Source: Collinsella sp. (GTDB lineage Bacteria; Actinomycetota; Coriobacteriia; Coriobacteriales; Coriobacteriaceae). Taken from it: a DNA stretch of 26,573 nt. This document shows positions 15,665-23,190 of this stretch, in pieces; position 1 is the first letter of the stretch, and every line of letters starts with the position of its first letter. The position numbers were made by a program, and so were the translations under genes. The notes beneath the pieces were generated by a model. It did not search any database, was not told the origin of the DNA, and saw only the letters and a list, made by a program, of their open reading frames with translations. The DNA lies in NCBI GenBank assembly GCA_018382125.1, contig JAGZQO010000028.1, forward strand, positions 1 through 26,573, in the 5' to 3' direction.

Positions 15665-16838
15665 GCTCGGCCGGACGGTCGGGCGAGCTAAAGCCCGAGT
15701 CAAACGTAACGACGCATGAGGCATCGGGCCGGCGCTCGTGCACGATGCGCGTGACGAGCTCCAGCAGCTCCTCGTCGGATATGTCAAAGCCGTCGGGACG
15801 CACCAGGTCAAACGAAACGAACCCGTCGTGCTCGTGCAGGTCGTGGATGGAGAGCGCGGGATCGATCTGCATGACGCCGCGCTTGACCCAGCCGCGCAGG
15901 TCGTCGCCGGTGGTGGCGATGGGGTCGCAGTGCAGCGTGATGCCGATGCCCATCTGGCGTTTGATATCATGCTCGATGGTGTCCAGGATCTCGTGGTGCT
16001 CAAACGCGTCGCCCTCGCCGGGCATCTCCACGTGGGCGCTGGCAAACTGACGACCGGGGCCGTAGTCGTGCACCATCAGGTCGTGTGTGCCCAAGACCTG
16101 CGGATAGGACATGATCTTGTCGCGGATTGCTTGGACGAGCTTGGGGTCGGGCGCTTGCCCCAACAGCGGGCTGATGGCGTCGCGCACCAGGCCCATGCCG
16201 CTGATGCAGATGAAGATGCCCACGCCCAGGCCTGCCCAGCCGTCGAGATCAAAGCCGGTCGCTTGCGAAATAAGCGCCGCCGCCAAGACCGAGCCCGAGG
16301 TGATGACGTCGTTTTTGGAGTCCTGCGCCGTGGCGATGAGTGTCTCGGAATCGATGCGGTTGCCCAGCGTGCGGTTGAACGCTGCCATCCAGAGCTTAAC
16401 GAGCATGGACGTAGCCAGTGCCGCAAGGGAAATAAACGTGTAAGCGGTGGGCGAGGGCTTGATGATCTTGGTGACCGACTCGAGAATCAGGTTGATGCCG
16501 ACGGCGCAAACCAGGACGGCGACGAACAGGCCGGCTAGGTACTCGTAGCGGCCGTGACCATAGGGGTGGCCTTCGTCTGCCGGGCGGCTGGCAAGGCGGA
16601 AACCGAGCAGGCTCACAATGTTGCTCGAGGCATCGGAGAGGTTGTTGAAAGCGTCGGCGATGAGGGAGACGGAGCCGGCAAGCAGACCCGCGACGCCCTT
16701 GGCCAGGCACAGGGTGATGTTGAGGCCAATGCAGATGAGGCTTGCGGCAAAGCCCGCGTTGGTGCGGCAAGATGCATCGACCGGCTCGTCCTCGCTGCCG
16801 GGAACAAGCGTATGTACCAGCCGATTTACAAATAGCAT
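15657..16838 (-). CDS. Cation diffusion facilitator family transporter, probable Mn/Fe type
   Basis: Proton-coupled exporter of divalent metal in the cytoplasmic membrane, 393 residues. Six hydrophobic helices (about 30-230) are followed by a cytoplasmic ferredoxin-like domain (about 235-310), then an extra 80-residue C-terminal segment. The metal site is Asn65/Asp69 in TM2 (NNLSD) and Asp173/Asp177 in TM5 (DSKND); HPYGHGRYEY at 91-100 is the usual TM3 signature. Having Asp rather than His in TM5 is a mark of Mn-type members, so zinc is less likely. The start at 16838 has GAGGA eight bases upstream; earlier in-frame starts, such as 16859, have no binding site. It is divergent from the zinc-ribbon gene. 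Confidence 0.92.
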   Translation of the reverse strand: MLFVNRLVHTLVPGSEDEPVDASCRTNAGFAASLICIGLNITLCLAKGVAGLLAGSVSLIADAFNNLSDASSNIVSLLGFRLASRPADEGHPYGHGRYEYLAGLFVAVLVCAVGINLILESVTKIIKPSPTAYTFISLAALATSMLVKLWMAAFNRTLGNRIDSETLIATAQDSKNDVITSGSVLAAALISQATGFDLDGWAGLGVGIFICISGMGLVRDAISPLLGQAPDPKLVQAIRDKIMSYPQVLGTHDLMVHDYGPGRQFASAHVEMPGEGDAFEHHEILDTIEHDIKRQMGIGITLHCDPIATTGDDLRGWVKRGVMQIDPALSIHDLHEHDGFVSFDLVRPDGFDISDEELLELVTRIVHERRPDASCVVTFDSGFSSPDRPAEQL

Positions 16839-16964
16839 AGCGGTCGTCCTCACAATCATGTTTAAGGGGATAGTGTAGCTCGCGCGGGGGCGCCGTGCAC
16901 CGATGCTCAGAAAATGCAGCAATAGTCTGCCGGTGCTAACGAACGAGCCTTCTCGTCTGCCTGG

Positions 16965-16983
16965 GTGGTCCATTTTGGGCCAC
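16965..16983. repeat. 19-bp dyad, variant relative of the lipoprotein-region palindrome
   Basis: GTGGTCCA, three bases, then TGGGCCAC: an inverted repeat in the gap between the transporter and the zinc-ribbon gene. Read on minus, CCATGTGGCCCA just here (about 16976-16987) matches CCATGTGTCCCA of the copies at 23857 and 24821 at 11 of 12 bases. It may be an operator or a short dispersed repeat. Confidence 0.45.
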
Positions 16984-17009
16984 ATGGGTATGGGCATGTG
17001 CCTGCTTGC

Positions 17010-17028
17010 TCGACATACTTAATGTCGA
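17010..17028. promoter_or_regulatory. Perfect 7-bp inverted repeat in the zinc-ribbon gene leader
   Basis: TCGACAT (17010-17016), five bases, ATGTCGA (17022-17028), ending 28 bases before the start codon. CATACT within it, with TGGGCA 17 bases upstream, could be a weak promoter, which would place this dyad over the transcription start as an operator. It could also act as an RNA hairpin. Confidence 0.4.
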
Positions 17029-17056
17029 CAGCCCCTGTGCAAAGGAGGACGTTTCC

Positions 17057-18394
17057 ATGGACGAGATGTTTGCCATTAAATGTCAAAACTGCGGCGGCCC
17101 TATGTACTCGCACCAGGCTAAGCGCAGCTTTGAGTGCGCCTATTGCGGCACGGTGGTTCCGTGGCAGGCGGACGCCGGAGAGCCCAAGAGCGCTTTGGGT
17201 ATTCGCCATACGCCGTTGACGGTGGTGGATGGACTGCTCAAACTCACGCATGTGTCGCAACTCGAGCGCCCGCAGGACCCGGACTGGTATTTCTTCAATG
17301 CGCACTGGCGCAATCAGTCGGTCCTGGAACATCTGCTGTGGGAGGATCGCGGCACGGCGCAGGAGTTCCAAGAGGCCACGCATGTGAGCATTCCTTGCCC
17401 CTTCTGCGGAGCCTCCTTTGAGGGCGAGTCAACGCAGCGTGTGTTTGAGTGCCCGTCCTGCGGCAATAAGATTGGCATTGCGGACCTGCTCAAGCCGGGG
17501 ACGTTTAGCAAGCGCCTGACCATGGGCGTTGGTGCGGAGTATGTGCCCGAGCAGGGTATTCCCTGCGAAATCTCGCCGCAGCAGGCACGTGCCAACGCGC
17601 TGCAGCTGGTGCGCCAGTATCCGGATGCCTTTGCCGGGCACGACGTGGAAGACGCGATCCAAAACGACATGATGCTCTTCTATTTCCCCATGGCGCTGGC
17701 GGACTTGCGCATGATGGCGAGCTTCCCGGGCAAGGGCCTGAGCAAGGAGGCCTTGGTGTACTACGAGGTGCTCGACTGGGCATACCCCAGGGCAAACTAC
17801 CTGGACGTTCGCCTCATGGGCATTTTGGAGCCGTGGGACTTTGCCAAGGTCGGTCCGTTCGATCCCGCCATGCAGGAAGGTGACTTTCGCGTTGTCTCAG
17901 TCGATGCGTCTACCAAGGACCAGGTGGTCATTGATAAGTTGGCGCTCGACGTTGCGGGCAACGACGCCGAGGCTGTACTGGGGCTCAATAAAAAGAGCAT
18001 TCGCATGTGGGCGCGCAAGGCCCGCAAACATAAGGACGGCCTGGTGATGGTGCCGGTCTACTTTGTCGATCGTCCTGCCTCGGATAGTCGCGATGGCGAA
18101 CAGGTGCGCATCGCCGTGAACGGCCAGACGGGCCGCGCGGCTGCGGTGGTGTTTAGTGACAAGCGCGAGACGCATGTGGTGGCACCGCTCAATCCCAACG
18201 TGATGCTGTCGAGCGAAAGCACCGTGCACGCCACGCCCATCGAGGTCAAATACGTTAAATCGCCGTTCCTATACCAGATCGTACGCCGTGGAGGCTGCGA
18301 GCAACCGCGCCAGGTTGCAGCCGCCGTCGAGGGTTCCTACCGAGAGGAGAAGCCCAAACGCAAGGGATTGTTCGCTGCAATCTTTGGGAAGTAG
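17057..18394 (+). CDS. Double zinc-ribbon (TFIIB-type zinc finger) protein
   Basis: 445-residue cytoplasmic protein with two zinc ribbons: Cys9, Cys12, Cys27, Cys30 and Cys114, Cys117, Cys132, Cys135. Between and after them are segments typical of the family often annotated as TFIIB-type zinc-ribbon proteins, such as IPCEISPQQARANAL, LVMVPVYFVD and RIAVNGQTGRAAAV. The C-terminus is basic (KPKRKGLFAAIFGK). No enzyme motif or membrane segment is seen, so the role is unknown. The start at 17057 has AAAGGAGG eight bases upstream; the longer frame from 17006 begins inside the leader dyad. It is transcribed divergently from the metal transporter. Confidence 0.85.
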   Translation: MDEMFAIKCQNCGGPMYSHQAKRSFECAYCGTVVPWQADAGEPKSALGIRHTPLTVVDGLLKLTHVSQLERPQDPDWYFFNAHWRNQSVLEHLLWEDRGTAQEFQEATHVSIPCPFCGASFEGESTQRVFECPSCGNKIGIADLLKPGTFSKRLTMGVGAEYVPEQGIPCEISPQQARANALQLVRQYPDAFAGHDVEDAIQNDMMLFYFPMALADLRMMASFPGKGLSKEALVYYEVLDWAYPRANYLDVRLMGILEPWDFAKVGPFDPAMQEGDFRVVSVDASTKDQVVIDKLALDVAGNDAEAVLGLNKKSIRMWARKARKHKDGLVMVPVYFVDRPASDSRDGEQVRIAVNGQTGRAAAVVFSDKRETHVVAPLNPNVMLSSESTVHATPIEVKYVKSPFLYQIVRRGGCEQPRQVAAAVEGSYREEKPKRKGLFAAIFGK

Positions 18395-18404
18395 GGGAGT
18401 AGTG

Positions 18405-18638
18405 TCGGTCGGCGCTGCGATGCGATAGCTAGAGGAACGGGGCAGCTCGCAGGAGTGCGGACTGTCGTCTGATTGTTTGAGGGTGCCAGATGTAAATAAA
18501 CAGTGGAGCGGCTGCAAAAGAGCCTCCTCACTGGGTAAAATCAGGTTGTGCCGCGGAACCCGCTCCTCAGCGCTTAAACTTCGGAGACGCGGGCAACGCA
18601 GGTATTATCGTCTAGGGCCGGCTGCAACCGGCCCTTTT
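18405..18638 (+). ncRNA. Structured RNA candidate with T-box-like core
   Basis: Stem 1: GCGCTGCGA pairs with TCGCAG-GAG-TGC (a 3-base bulge), capped by AGCT/AGCT. Stem 2: AGTGGAGCGGCT pairs with AGCCTCCTCACT, with small interruptions (18502-18532). Then AGGTTGTGCCGCGGAACC (from 18543) resembles the T-box core AGGGTGGNACCGCGGAA, but the tRNA-pairing UGGN is altered to UUGU. CCGCG can pair with CGCGG at 18587, and GGAGCGG with CCGCTCC, so folds compete. A terminator closes the element. T-box leaders normally regulate aminoacyl-tRNA synthetase or amino-acid genes; none follows here, so it may be a decayed or orphan leader. Confidence 0.35.
18615..18638 (+). terminator. Rho-independent terminator
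   Basis: GGGCCGG (18615-18621), loop CTGCAA, CCGGCCC (18628-18634), then TTTT. It lies 220 bases after the zinc-ribbon stop and closes the structured RNA candidate. Confidence 0.8.
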
Positions 18639-18661
18639 CTGTGACAGCCAATGGACCCACA

Positions 18662-18766
18662 TCAGACGAAGGCCGCGTCTTTGCCTGTCAGGTCATGCTC
18701 GCCAGCCACGGCTAGAATGTCGTTGCCGGCGTCCATGACCGGTATTGTTTCGTAGCGTGCGTCGCA
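18662..18766 (-). pseudogene. Possible PIN-domain (VapC-type) remnant
   Basis: A minus-strand frame ends with RYETIPVMDAGNDILAVA followed by GEHDLTGKDAAFV and a stop. This resembles the second half of PIN-domain toxins (pattern LA..HxLTxYDAAYvaLA), with Lys in place of Tyr and the stop right after DAAFV, removing the rest of the domain. Upstream the frame turns to Arg-rich sequence with no similarity. No start or ribosome site is convincing. The resemblance covers only about 30 residues, so this is tentative. Confidence 0.25.
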
Positions 18767-18816
18767 ACCGCGAGTGCGCCTGCGACGGCTGCGGTGGCTT
18801 CGGTCGCAACGTGCTG

Positions 18817-19869
18817 CTACCCTTGCGCTTCGCCATTAGACGCTTCATTGATGGCGCGGTACTCGGCACTCAGCTCGCGCGCCAGCTCTTCCTTGCTTGG
18901 AAGATACGGCAGGTATTTGGCGGCAAACACTTGGTCGTTGTCTTCGGGCAGCGTGTACTCGACGATCGAATCGCTTTTGTCCGCGCAGAGCACGATGCCT
19001 ATGGGCGGATTGTCGCCTTCGTTCATGAGTTCGCGCGTGTAGTAGTTCACATACATTTGCATCTGGCCTAGGTCCTGATGCGTAAGGTCATCGGTCTTAA
19101 GGTCGATGAGCACGAAGCAGCGCATCAGATAGTTGTAAAACACAAGGTCAATATAGAAATGGCGTCCATCAAAGGTGATGCGCTTTTGGCGCGCCTCGAA
19201 AGCGAAACCACGGCCAAGCTCCAGCAGGAACTTCTGAAGATGCGTGATGAGCGCCTGCTCTAGATCGCTCTCGCGAAACGCAGTATCGTCCGAGAAACCT
19301 AAAAACTCCAGTACATATGGGTCGCGGATGATATCCTCGGGGCGACGAGCCGGGGCGCTCTTTTGGATTTCCTGGGTGACGGCCTCCTTGTCCTTGCTGG
19401 CAAGTAGGCGCTCGCGGAACATGGTATTGATCTGGCGTTCGAGCTGACGCGTGCTCCAACGAGAATCGGCGCATTCGTTCATGTACCAGGTGCGAGCGTC
19501 AGGGTCGGAAATGCGCATCAACCTGCGGTAATGAGTCCAGCTCAATTCGCTACGCAGTGCGTCGCGAATTGGAAACGCAAGAAAGAACTGACGCATATTG
19601 CGAAGGTTTGCGATGCCAAAGCCTCTTCCGAAATCCGCGGTAAGCCTTCTGGAGAGGCCTGCAATCAATGCCTCTCCATATGCTGCGCGCCCCTCTCCGC
19701 CCTGTTCATCAACAATACTCTTGCCGATCTCCCAATATGCCTCAACCATCGCAAAGTTAACGGCGGTATAGGCCTTGTCGCGAGCGGCGTTGAGAATCGA
19801 GGAGACCTGCTTGTAAAAACCTTCGGGCACGATTGCCGATTCTCCACGGTTTACCAGTTCGCCCATCAC
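18817..19869 (-). CDS. DUF1016/YhcG-type PDDEXK nuclease domain protein
   Basis: 350 residues. The N-terminal half (about 15-155) is the DUF1016 N-terminal domain (FAMVEAYWEIGKSIVDE, FGRGFGIANLRNMRQFF). The C-terminal half (about 180-335) is a PDDEXK nuclease fold with Glu204, Asp241 (FYIDLVFYN) and Asp256-x-Lys258 (LIDLKT), then GQMQMYVNYY. Members are often found near restriction-modification or mobile loci; here no such partner is present. The start is one of two adjacent ATGs (19869 or 19866), with GAGGAAAG further upstream. After the stop the frame stays open for about 33 Ala-rich codons, probably by chance in GC-rich DNA. Confidence 0.9.
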   Translation of the reverse strand: MMGELVNRGESAIVPEGFYKQVSSILNAARDKAYTAVNFAMVEAYWEIGKSIVDEQGGEGRAAYGEALIAGLSRRLTADFGRGFGIANLRNMRQFFLAFPIRDALRSELSWTHYRRLMRISDPDARTWYMNECADSRWSTRQLERQINTMFRERLLASKDKEAVTQEIQKSAPARRPEDIIRDPYVLEFLGFSDDTAFRESDLEQALITHLQKFLLELGRGFAFEARQKRITFDGRHFYIDLVFYNYLMRCFVLIDLKTDDLTHQDLGQMQMYVNYYTRELMNEGDNPPIGIVLCADKSDSIVEYTLPEDNDQVFAAKYLPYLPSKEELARELSAEYRAINEASNGEAQG

Positions 19870-19965
19870 TGTCGCCCCACTTTCCTCTTGTGGAATGCAT
19901 CTTTATCGAATTTAGTTTAAAGCCTCGCGCGGACACGAATTACTGTGCTGTTTGGCACCTTCGCA

Positions 19966-19989
19966 TGGGGGCCTTGCGGTGACTAAAAT
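19966..19989 (+). promoter_or_regulatory. Promoter of the PH-like gene
   Basis: TAAAAT at 19984-19989 is a good -10; TTCGCA 18 bases upstream is a weak -35. The position argues against the GTG start at 19990. Confidence 0.45.
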
Positions 19990-20034
19990 GTGACCATAGA
20001 GACAGTTTTAGCGAACCCCACGGGAGTGACGCGT

Positions 20035-20304
20035 ATGGACAACAACACGCTGCTATTCCAGGACAAAGGTTCGGGTAGCTTTAAAGACGTTAAGATCTAC
20101 CCCAATCGTATCGAGGTGCTCAAGAAGGGCACTTTTGGCGGCAAGCACACCGAGATTGTTTATCTTAAGGACATTACGGGCGTCAATAGAATCAAAGGCC
20201 GCGATGTTTTTCTGCGCAATCGTCTGTTGACCGCTTGCGTCTTTAGCCTGAACAGCCGTGCGAAGGCCCAGGAGTTTGTTAACGCGCTGAACATGGTGAT
20301 GTAG
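20035..20304 (+). CDS. Small PH-like (bacterial pleckstrin-type) domain protein
   Basis: 89 residues predicted to form one small beta-barrel-plus-helix domain: LLFQDKGSGSFKDVKIYPNR, then IEVLKKGTFGGKHTEIVYLKD, then a hydrophobic C-terminal helix (AQEFVNALNMVM). The pattern of short strands, a central glycine loop and one closing helix resembles short bacterial PH/DUF4429-like domains. No signal peptide or membrane segment is seen. The ATG at 20035 has GGGAG eight bases upstream; a GTG at 19990 would give 15 more residues but overlaps the probable -10. Function is unknown. Confidence 0.7.
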   Translation: MDNNTLLFQDKGSGSFKDVKIYPNRIEVLKKGTFGGKHTEIVYLKDITGVNRIKGRDVFLRNRLLTACVFSLNSRAKAQEFVNALNMVM

Positions 20305-20329
20305 CCGATAGCGGCGTTCGGGCCAAGGT

Positions 20330-20368
20330 AAAAATCGGGGGCACAGAACGGTGTTCTGCGCCCCCGAT
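20330..20368 (-). terminator. Strong terminator of the phospholipase gene
   Basis: ATCGGGGGC (20334-20342) pairs with GCCCCCGAT (20360-20368) and CAGAAC with GTTCTG inside, a 15-bp stem with one mismatch and a 3-base loop. Read on minus it is followed by five T. It may also stop the convergent PH-like transcript. Confidence 0.9.
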
Positions 20369-20398
20369 TGAGTCGATGTGTCTAAAAGGCCGGCTTGC

Positions 20399-22885
20399 CT
20401 ATTCGACAACGTCCTCGTTGTTTTCACTGTCACTGGCAAGCATCGCCGCGCCGGCGACCGTTGTCGCCACGGCGGCGGCAGCGAGCCCGGCGGCAACGCC
20501 AGAGCTGTCGCCCGTGTCGGCGAGCTTTCCGCCCGAGCCCTTGCCCTTGTTGCCCTTACCGTTCTTATCAGCGCTGCCTGCGTTGGAACCCGTGCCGCTG
20601 CCGGCGCCGGCGCCGGCAGCACTGTCCGAGGCCGCTACGGTAAAGCTTGCGGCTCCGTCGCTGGCGAGCGTGTAGTTCTGCGCCGCGTTGCCCAAGAGAC
20701 CGTTCACGCGCACCCAGTACGTTCCTGCGGTAAATGCCTCGCCCTCGACCATTGCCGTGCCCGGAGCGCCGTCCGCGTCGTGCACAAACTCGAGCTGAGC
20801 CGTGCAGGCATCGTTTTCGAGTTTGCCCTCGAGCAGCGCCGCGACCTTTGTGCGCACATCCTCGCCGGCCTTAAGGCCTTCGAGCCCCTCAAAGTGGGGT
20901 GTCAGTGCGCGCGGATCGATATCGATGGGCACGGATCCCTGCAGCCCCGTAACGGTCTCGTTGCCCAAGGCGTCGACATCCACGTATTCGATGGTAAACG
21001 CATGGCCCGAAGCCGCCACGTTGAGTACGTTGCTGCTGTCGACAAGGCGGAAATGGCCCTCGCCAACGGTCTTGCCATCCTGGAGCGAGGCATCGCTCAG
21101 CGAGTCGCCGTACGTCATGCGCATGCGGGTCGGGAGGCAGCACGAAGCCGACTGCGTGTGCTTCGTATCGTAATTGTAATTGCGCTGGTAGATGCTCCGG
21201 GCCAGCGCCGCATCAACAAAGTCGGATGCGATGATGCCAATGTGCTTGAGGTAATCTGACTTTGTATCCTCGGTGCCGCTGGGATTGATGTACGGGCTCT
21301 TGTACAGATGCTCGTTGACTACTCGTGCCGAGGTAAAAGGATTGCCTCCGTGCGACAAGCCCGTGCAGCTGGTGTAGTTGATAGACCAGCAACGCTCCTG
21401 GACTTGCACCTCGGCCCCGGCATCGTCCACGACGTCCACCTTGTTGCACGTGCGCCCGGTCGTTTCCTTCAGCGCATTATCGACCCAGCTGAGCTTGTCG
21501 GTTCCCGTGAGTTTGTACTTGTCCTGGGCATATACCTTGGTGCAATAGGGCTCTTCATTGCCCGTTTCCCCTATGGCTTCAAATCCCCGCGCGTCTTGGA
21601 CGAGACACATCGACTGCCCGGAATGCGCCTTGATCTTGTCATCCCATTGGGTGAGGTCGAGGCCCCACGTGTGGCCGCTTACGCTGTTGCCGGCGAGCCC
21701 AAATCGACGCAGCAGGACGATCTTTCCGCGCACCTCGCCCAGCGTGGGGACGTGGCTCGACGTGTAGAACAGGTTGGGGTTATCGGCCATAACCTTGGCG
21801 AAGGCCGTCGTTATGCTTTCGTCGGTAGCCTCATCGTTGCCGCGCGATGCGAGCATGATGAGCGCTTCTGACGGGTTTTCGTTCAAAAACGTTTTGAAGT
21901 ACCCGATGACATCGGAGAGATGCAGATAGTTCCCGTCTTTTTTGAGTAGGTAGAAAATCCCGTGGTCGATGCCGGGGTCATCGCCCTTTCCGATCCGGAT
22001 ATCAAAATAGCGAATGCCTTCGAGCAACTGCGTGGGAATGTAATCCTGCTGGCATTTTACTTGCGAGGATTGGGGCTCAGTGTCGTTGTCCACGCTGCAG
22101 GTGCCCGAATCGTGCGTACCCGGGATGCTCAGCTCGTCGAGGAACTTGTTGTCGTCGACGTATTTCATCCAACATGGTCCGTCGACGTAGCTGCTGTACG
22201 TGATCCAGTCGAGGCTGCTAACCGTGGCATCGTTCTTTTTCATGTCGTAACCGATAAGTTCGAGCTCCCACGGAATGCTCTTACTCTTATGGCAGATCTT
22301 ATTGTTGTCCTGGTCTTCGCCGTTCGATTCTATTGCCAGGTACTTAATGTCTTTTTTCTCGGTTTCTTTCTCGACCGTGCGGTCTCGGATGATATAGGTT
22401 CCGTTTGATTGACGCTCGAACGCAAAAGCGCGGCTGGGCTTGTTGTCATACTCGCCGCCCCATACGTGGATGACCTTTCCATCTTTGTCAGAGTCGTCGT
22501 CGACCGACCAAATGCTGTAGCCCGTCTTTTTATGCTCTTCGAAATTGAGCAAGGTGCGGATAGCATACCAGTTTGTATCGTCATTCTTGGTCGTTACGTT
22601 CTCAAGGATGAGCTTGCTGGACGTGCCGTCGTTAAACAGGTGGCAGACGTTGCCGCGAACGTTGCCGTCTTGGTTGACGCTCGCGGTGCGAAAATAGCCC
22701 GCGGGGCGAAGGCGAATGACGAAATTGTCGAGGCTGTCCGACGGTGCGGGTGTGTTGTCTGCAAATGCCGCTCGCAGGGGAATGCCCGGCGCTGCGGTTT
22801 CGGGCAGGCTTGCAAGTGGTGACAACGCCGCAAGCCCTAGGCCCAGCGTAAACGCTCGGCGGCTGATGGCATGGTGTTCGGTCAT
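20399..22885 (-). CDS. Tat-exported phosphatidylinositol-specific phospholipase C-like surface protein
   Basis: 828 residues. A twin-arginine signal (SRRAFTL, Arg9-Arg10, hydrophobic stretch to about 30, likely cleavage near AFA at 40-42) implies Tat export. Residues about 50-215 look like a ricin-type beta-trefoil lectin domain. Residues about 235-590 are the PI-PLC X-type barrel with His258 in PGTHDS, Arg297 in FDIRIG, His308 in DHG and Asp555. A beta-rich domain and Gly/Ser/Lys linker follow, then LADTGD (788-793), a hydrophobic helix and an acidic tail SDSENNEDVVE. LADTG resembles a sortase signal, but the tail lacks the usual positive charges. GGAG lies five bases before the start. GC looks lower in the first two thirds, hinting at transfer. 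Substrate is unproven. Confidence 0.88.
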   Translation of the reverse strand: MTEHHAISRRAFTLGLGLAALSPLASLPETAAPGIPLRAAFADNTPAPSDSLDNFVIRLRPAGYFRTASVNQDGNVRGNVCHLFNDGTSSKLILENVTTKNDDTNWYAIRTLLNFEEHKKTGYSIWSVDDDSDKDGKVIHVWGGEYDNKPSRAFAFERQSNGTYIIRDRTVEKETEKKDIKYLAIESNGEDQDNNKICHKSKSIPWELELIGYDMKKNDATVSSLDWITYSSYVDGPCWMKYVDDNKFLDELSIPGTHDSGTCSVDNDTEPQSSQVKCQQDYIPTQLLEGIRYFDIRIGKGDDPGIDHGIFYLLKKDGNYLHLSDVIGYFKTFLNENPSEALIMLASRGNDEATDESITTAFAKVMADNPNLFYTSSHVPTLGEVRGKIVLLRRFGLAGNSVSGHTWGLDLTQWDDKIKAHSGQSMCLVQDARGFEAIGETGNEEPYCTKVYAQDKYKLTGTDKLSWVDNALKETTGRTCNKVDVVDDAGAEVQVQERCWSINYTSCTGLSHGGNPFTSARVVNEHLYKSPYINPSGTEDTKSDYLKHIGIIASDFVDAALARSIYQRNYNYDTKHTQSASCCLPTRMRMTYGDSLSDASLQDGKTVGEGHFRLVDSSNVLNVAASGHAFTIEYVDVDALGNETVTGLQGSVPIDIDPRALTPHFEGLEGLKAGEDVRTKVAALLEGKLENDACTAQLEFVHDADGAPGTAMVEGEAFTAGTYWVRVNGLLGNAAQNYTLASDGAASFTVAASDSAAGAGAGSGTGSNAGSADKNGKGNKGKGSGGKLADTGDSSGVAAGLAAAAVATTVAGAAMLASDSENNEDVVE

Positions 22886-22928
22886 AACTTCTCCATTCGC
22901 AGAGTGCGGTTATGCGATAGTTTTGGTC

Positions 22929-22934
22929 ACTATA
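22929..22934 (-). promoter_or_regulatory. Possible -10 of the phospholipase gene
   Basis: TATAGT on minus, 44 bases before the start codon. No good -35 is seen at 16-18 bases. Confidence 0.35.
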
Positions 22935-23086
22935 CTGCCCAGATGTTTAAAGATGCTGGTTGAATTGTCTGCGCGGCGCAATAAATCGGTGGGCGGACTT
23001 GTTGGGGTGTTTGTCGTTTTCGTACTGTTGCCACATTTGGGGCGGTTCCGGCGTCCGGCATCCTCGCGTTCGTCGGCTACAGGCAT

Positions 23087-23118
23087 AAGAAAGGGAGGGT
23101 CGGTTTACCGGCCCTCCC
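23087..23118 (-). terminator. Terminator of lipoprotein gene A
   Basis: GGGAGGG (23093-23099) pairs with CCCTCCC (23112-23118) and CGG with CCG inside, four-base loop; on minus it is followed by TTTCTT. It is 70 bases after the gene's stop. Confidence 0.8.
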
Positions 23119-23190
23119 TGGGTACGAAGCGCTGGGGTACCGTCGCTTGTTTGCACTGCGACCGTGTTTCCCGTTGCGCTCGCCAGTCGC

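Larger units (their letters stand above)
18395..18816. other. 422-base gap without an intact gene
   Basis: Between the zinc-ribbon stop and the 3' end of the convergent DUF1016 gene lie, in order, a structured RNA candidate ending in a terminator on plus, and a short reading frame on minus with PIN-domain-like sequence. No plus-strand gene follows the terminator. Confidence 0.7.
22886..23190. other. 305-base gap upstream of the phospholipase gene
   Basis: It holds the phospholipase ribosome site and possible promoter on the left and the terminator of the upstream lipoprotein gene on the right. I see no gene in the middle part. Confidence 0.6.

Noticed and set aside
18716..18816. Possible read-through extension of the DUF1016 protein (about 33 in-frame codons after its stop)
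   Set aside because: The added sequence is Ala-rich low complexity, other frames here are open too, and the normal family end is already reached before the stop.
23030..23046. Another copy of the palindrome before the phospholipase gene
   Set aside because: Only about 11 of 17 bases agree with the dyad at 16965, which is not convincing for such GC-rich DNA.
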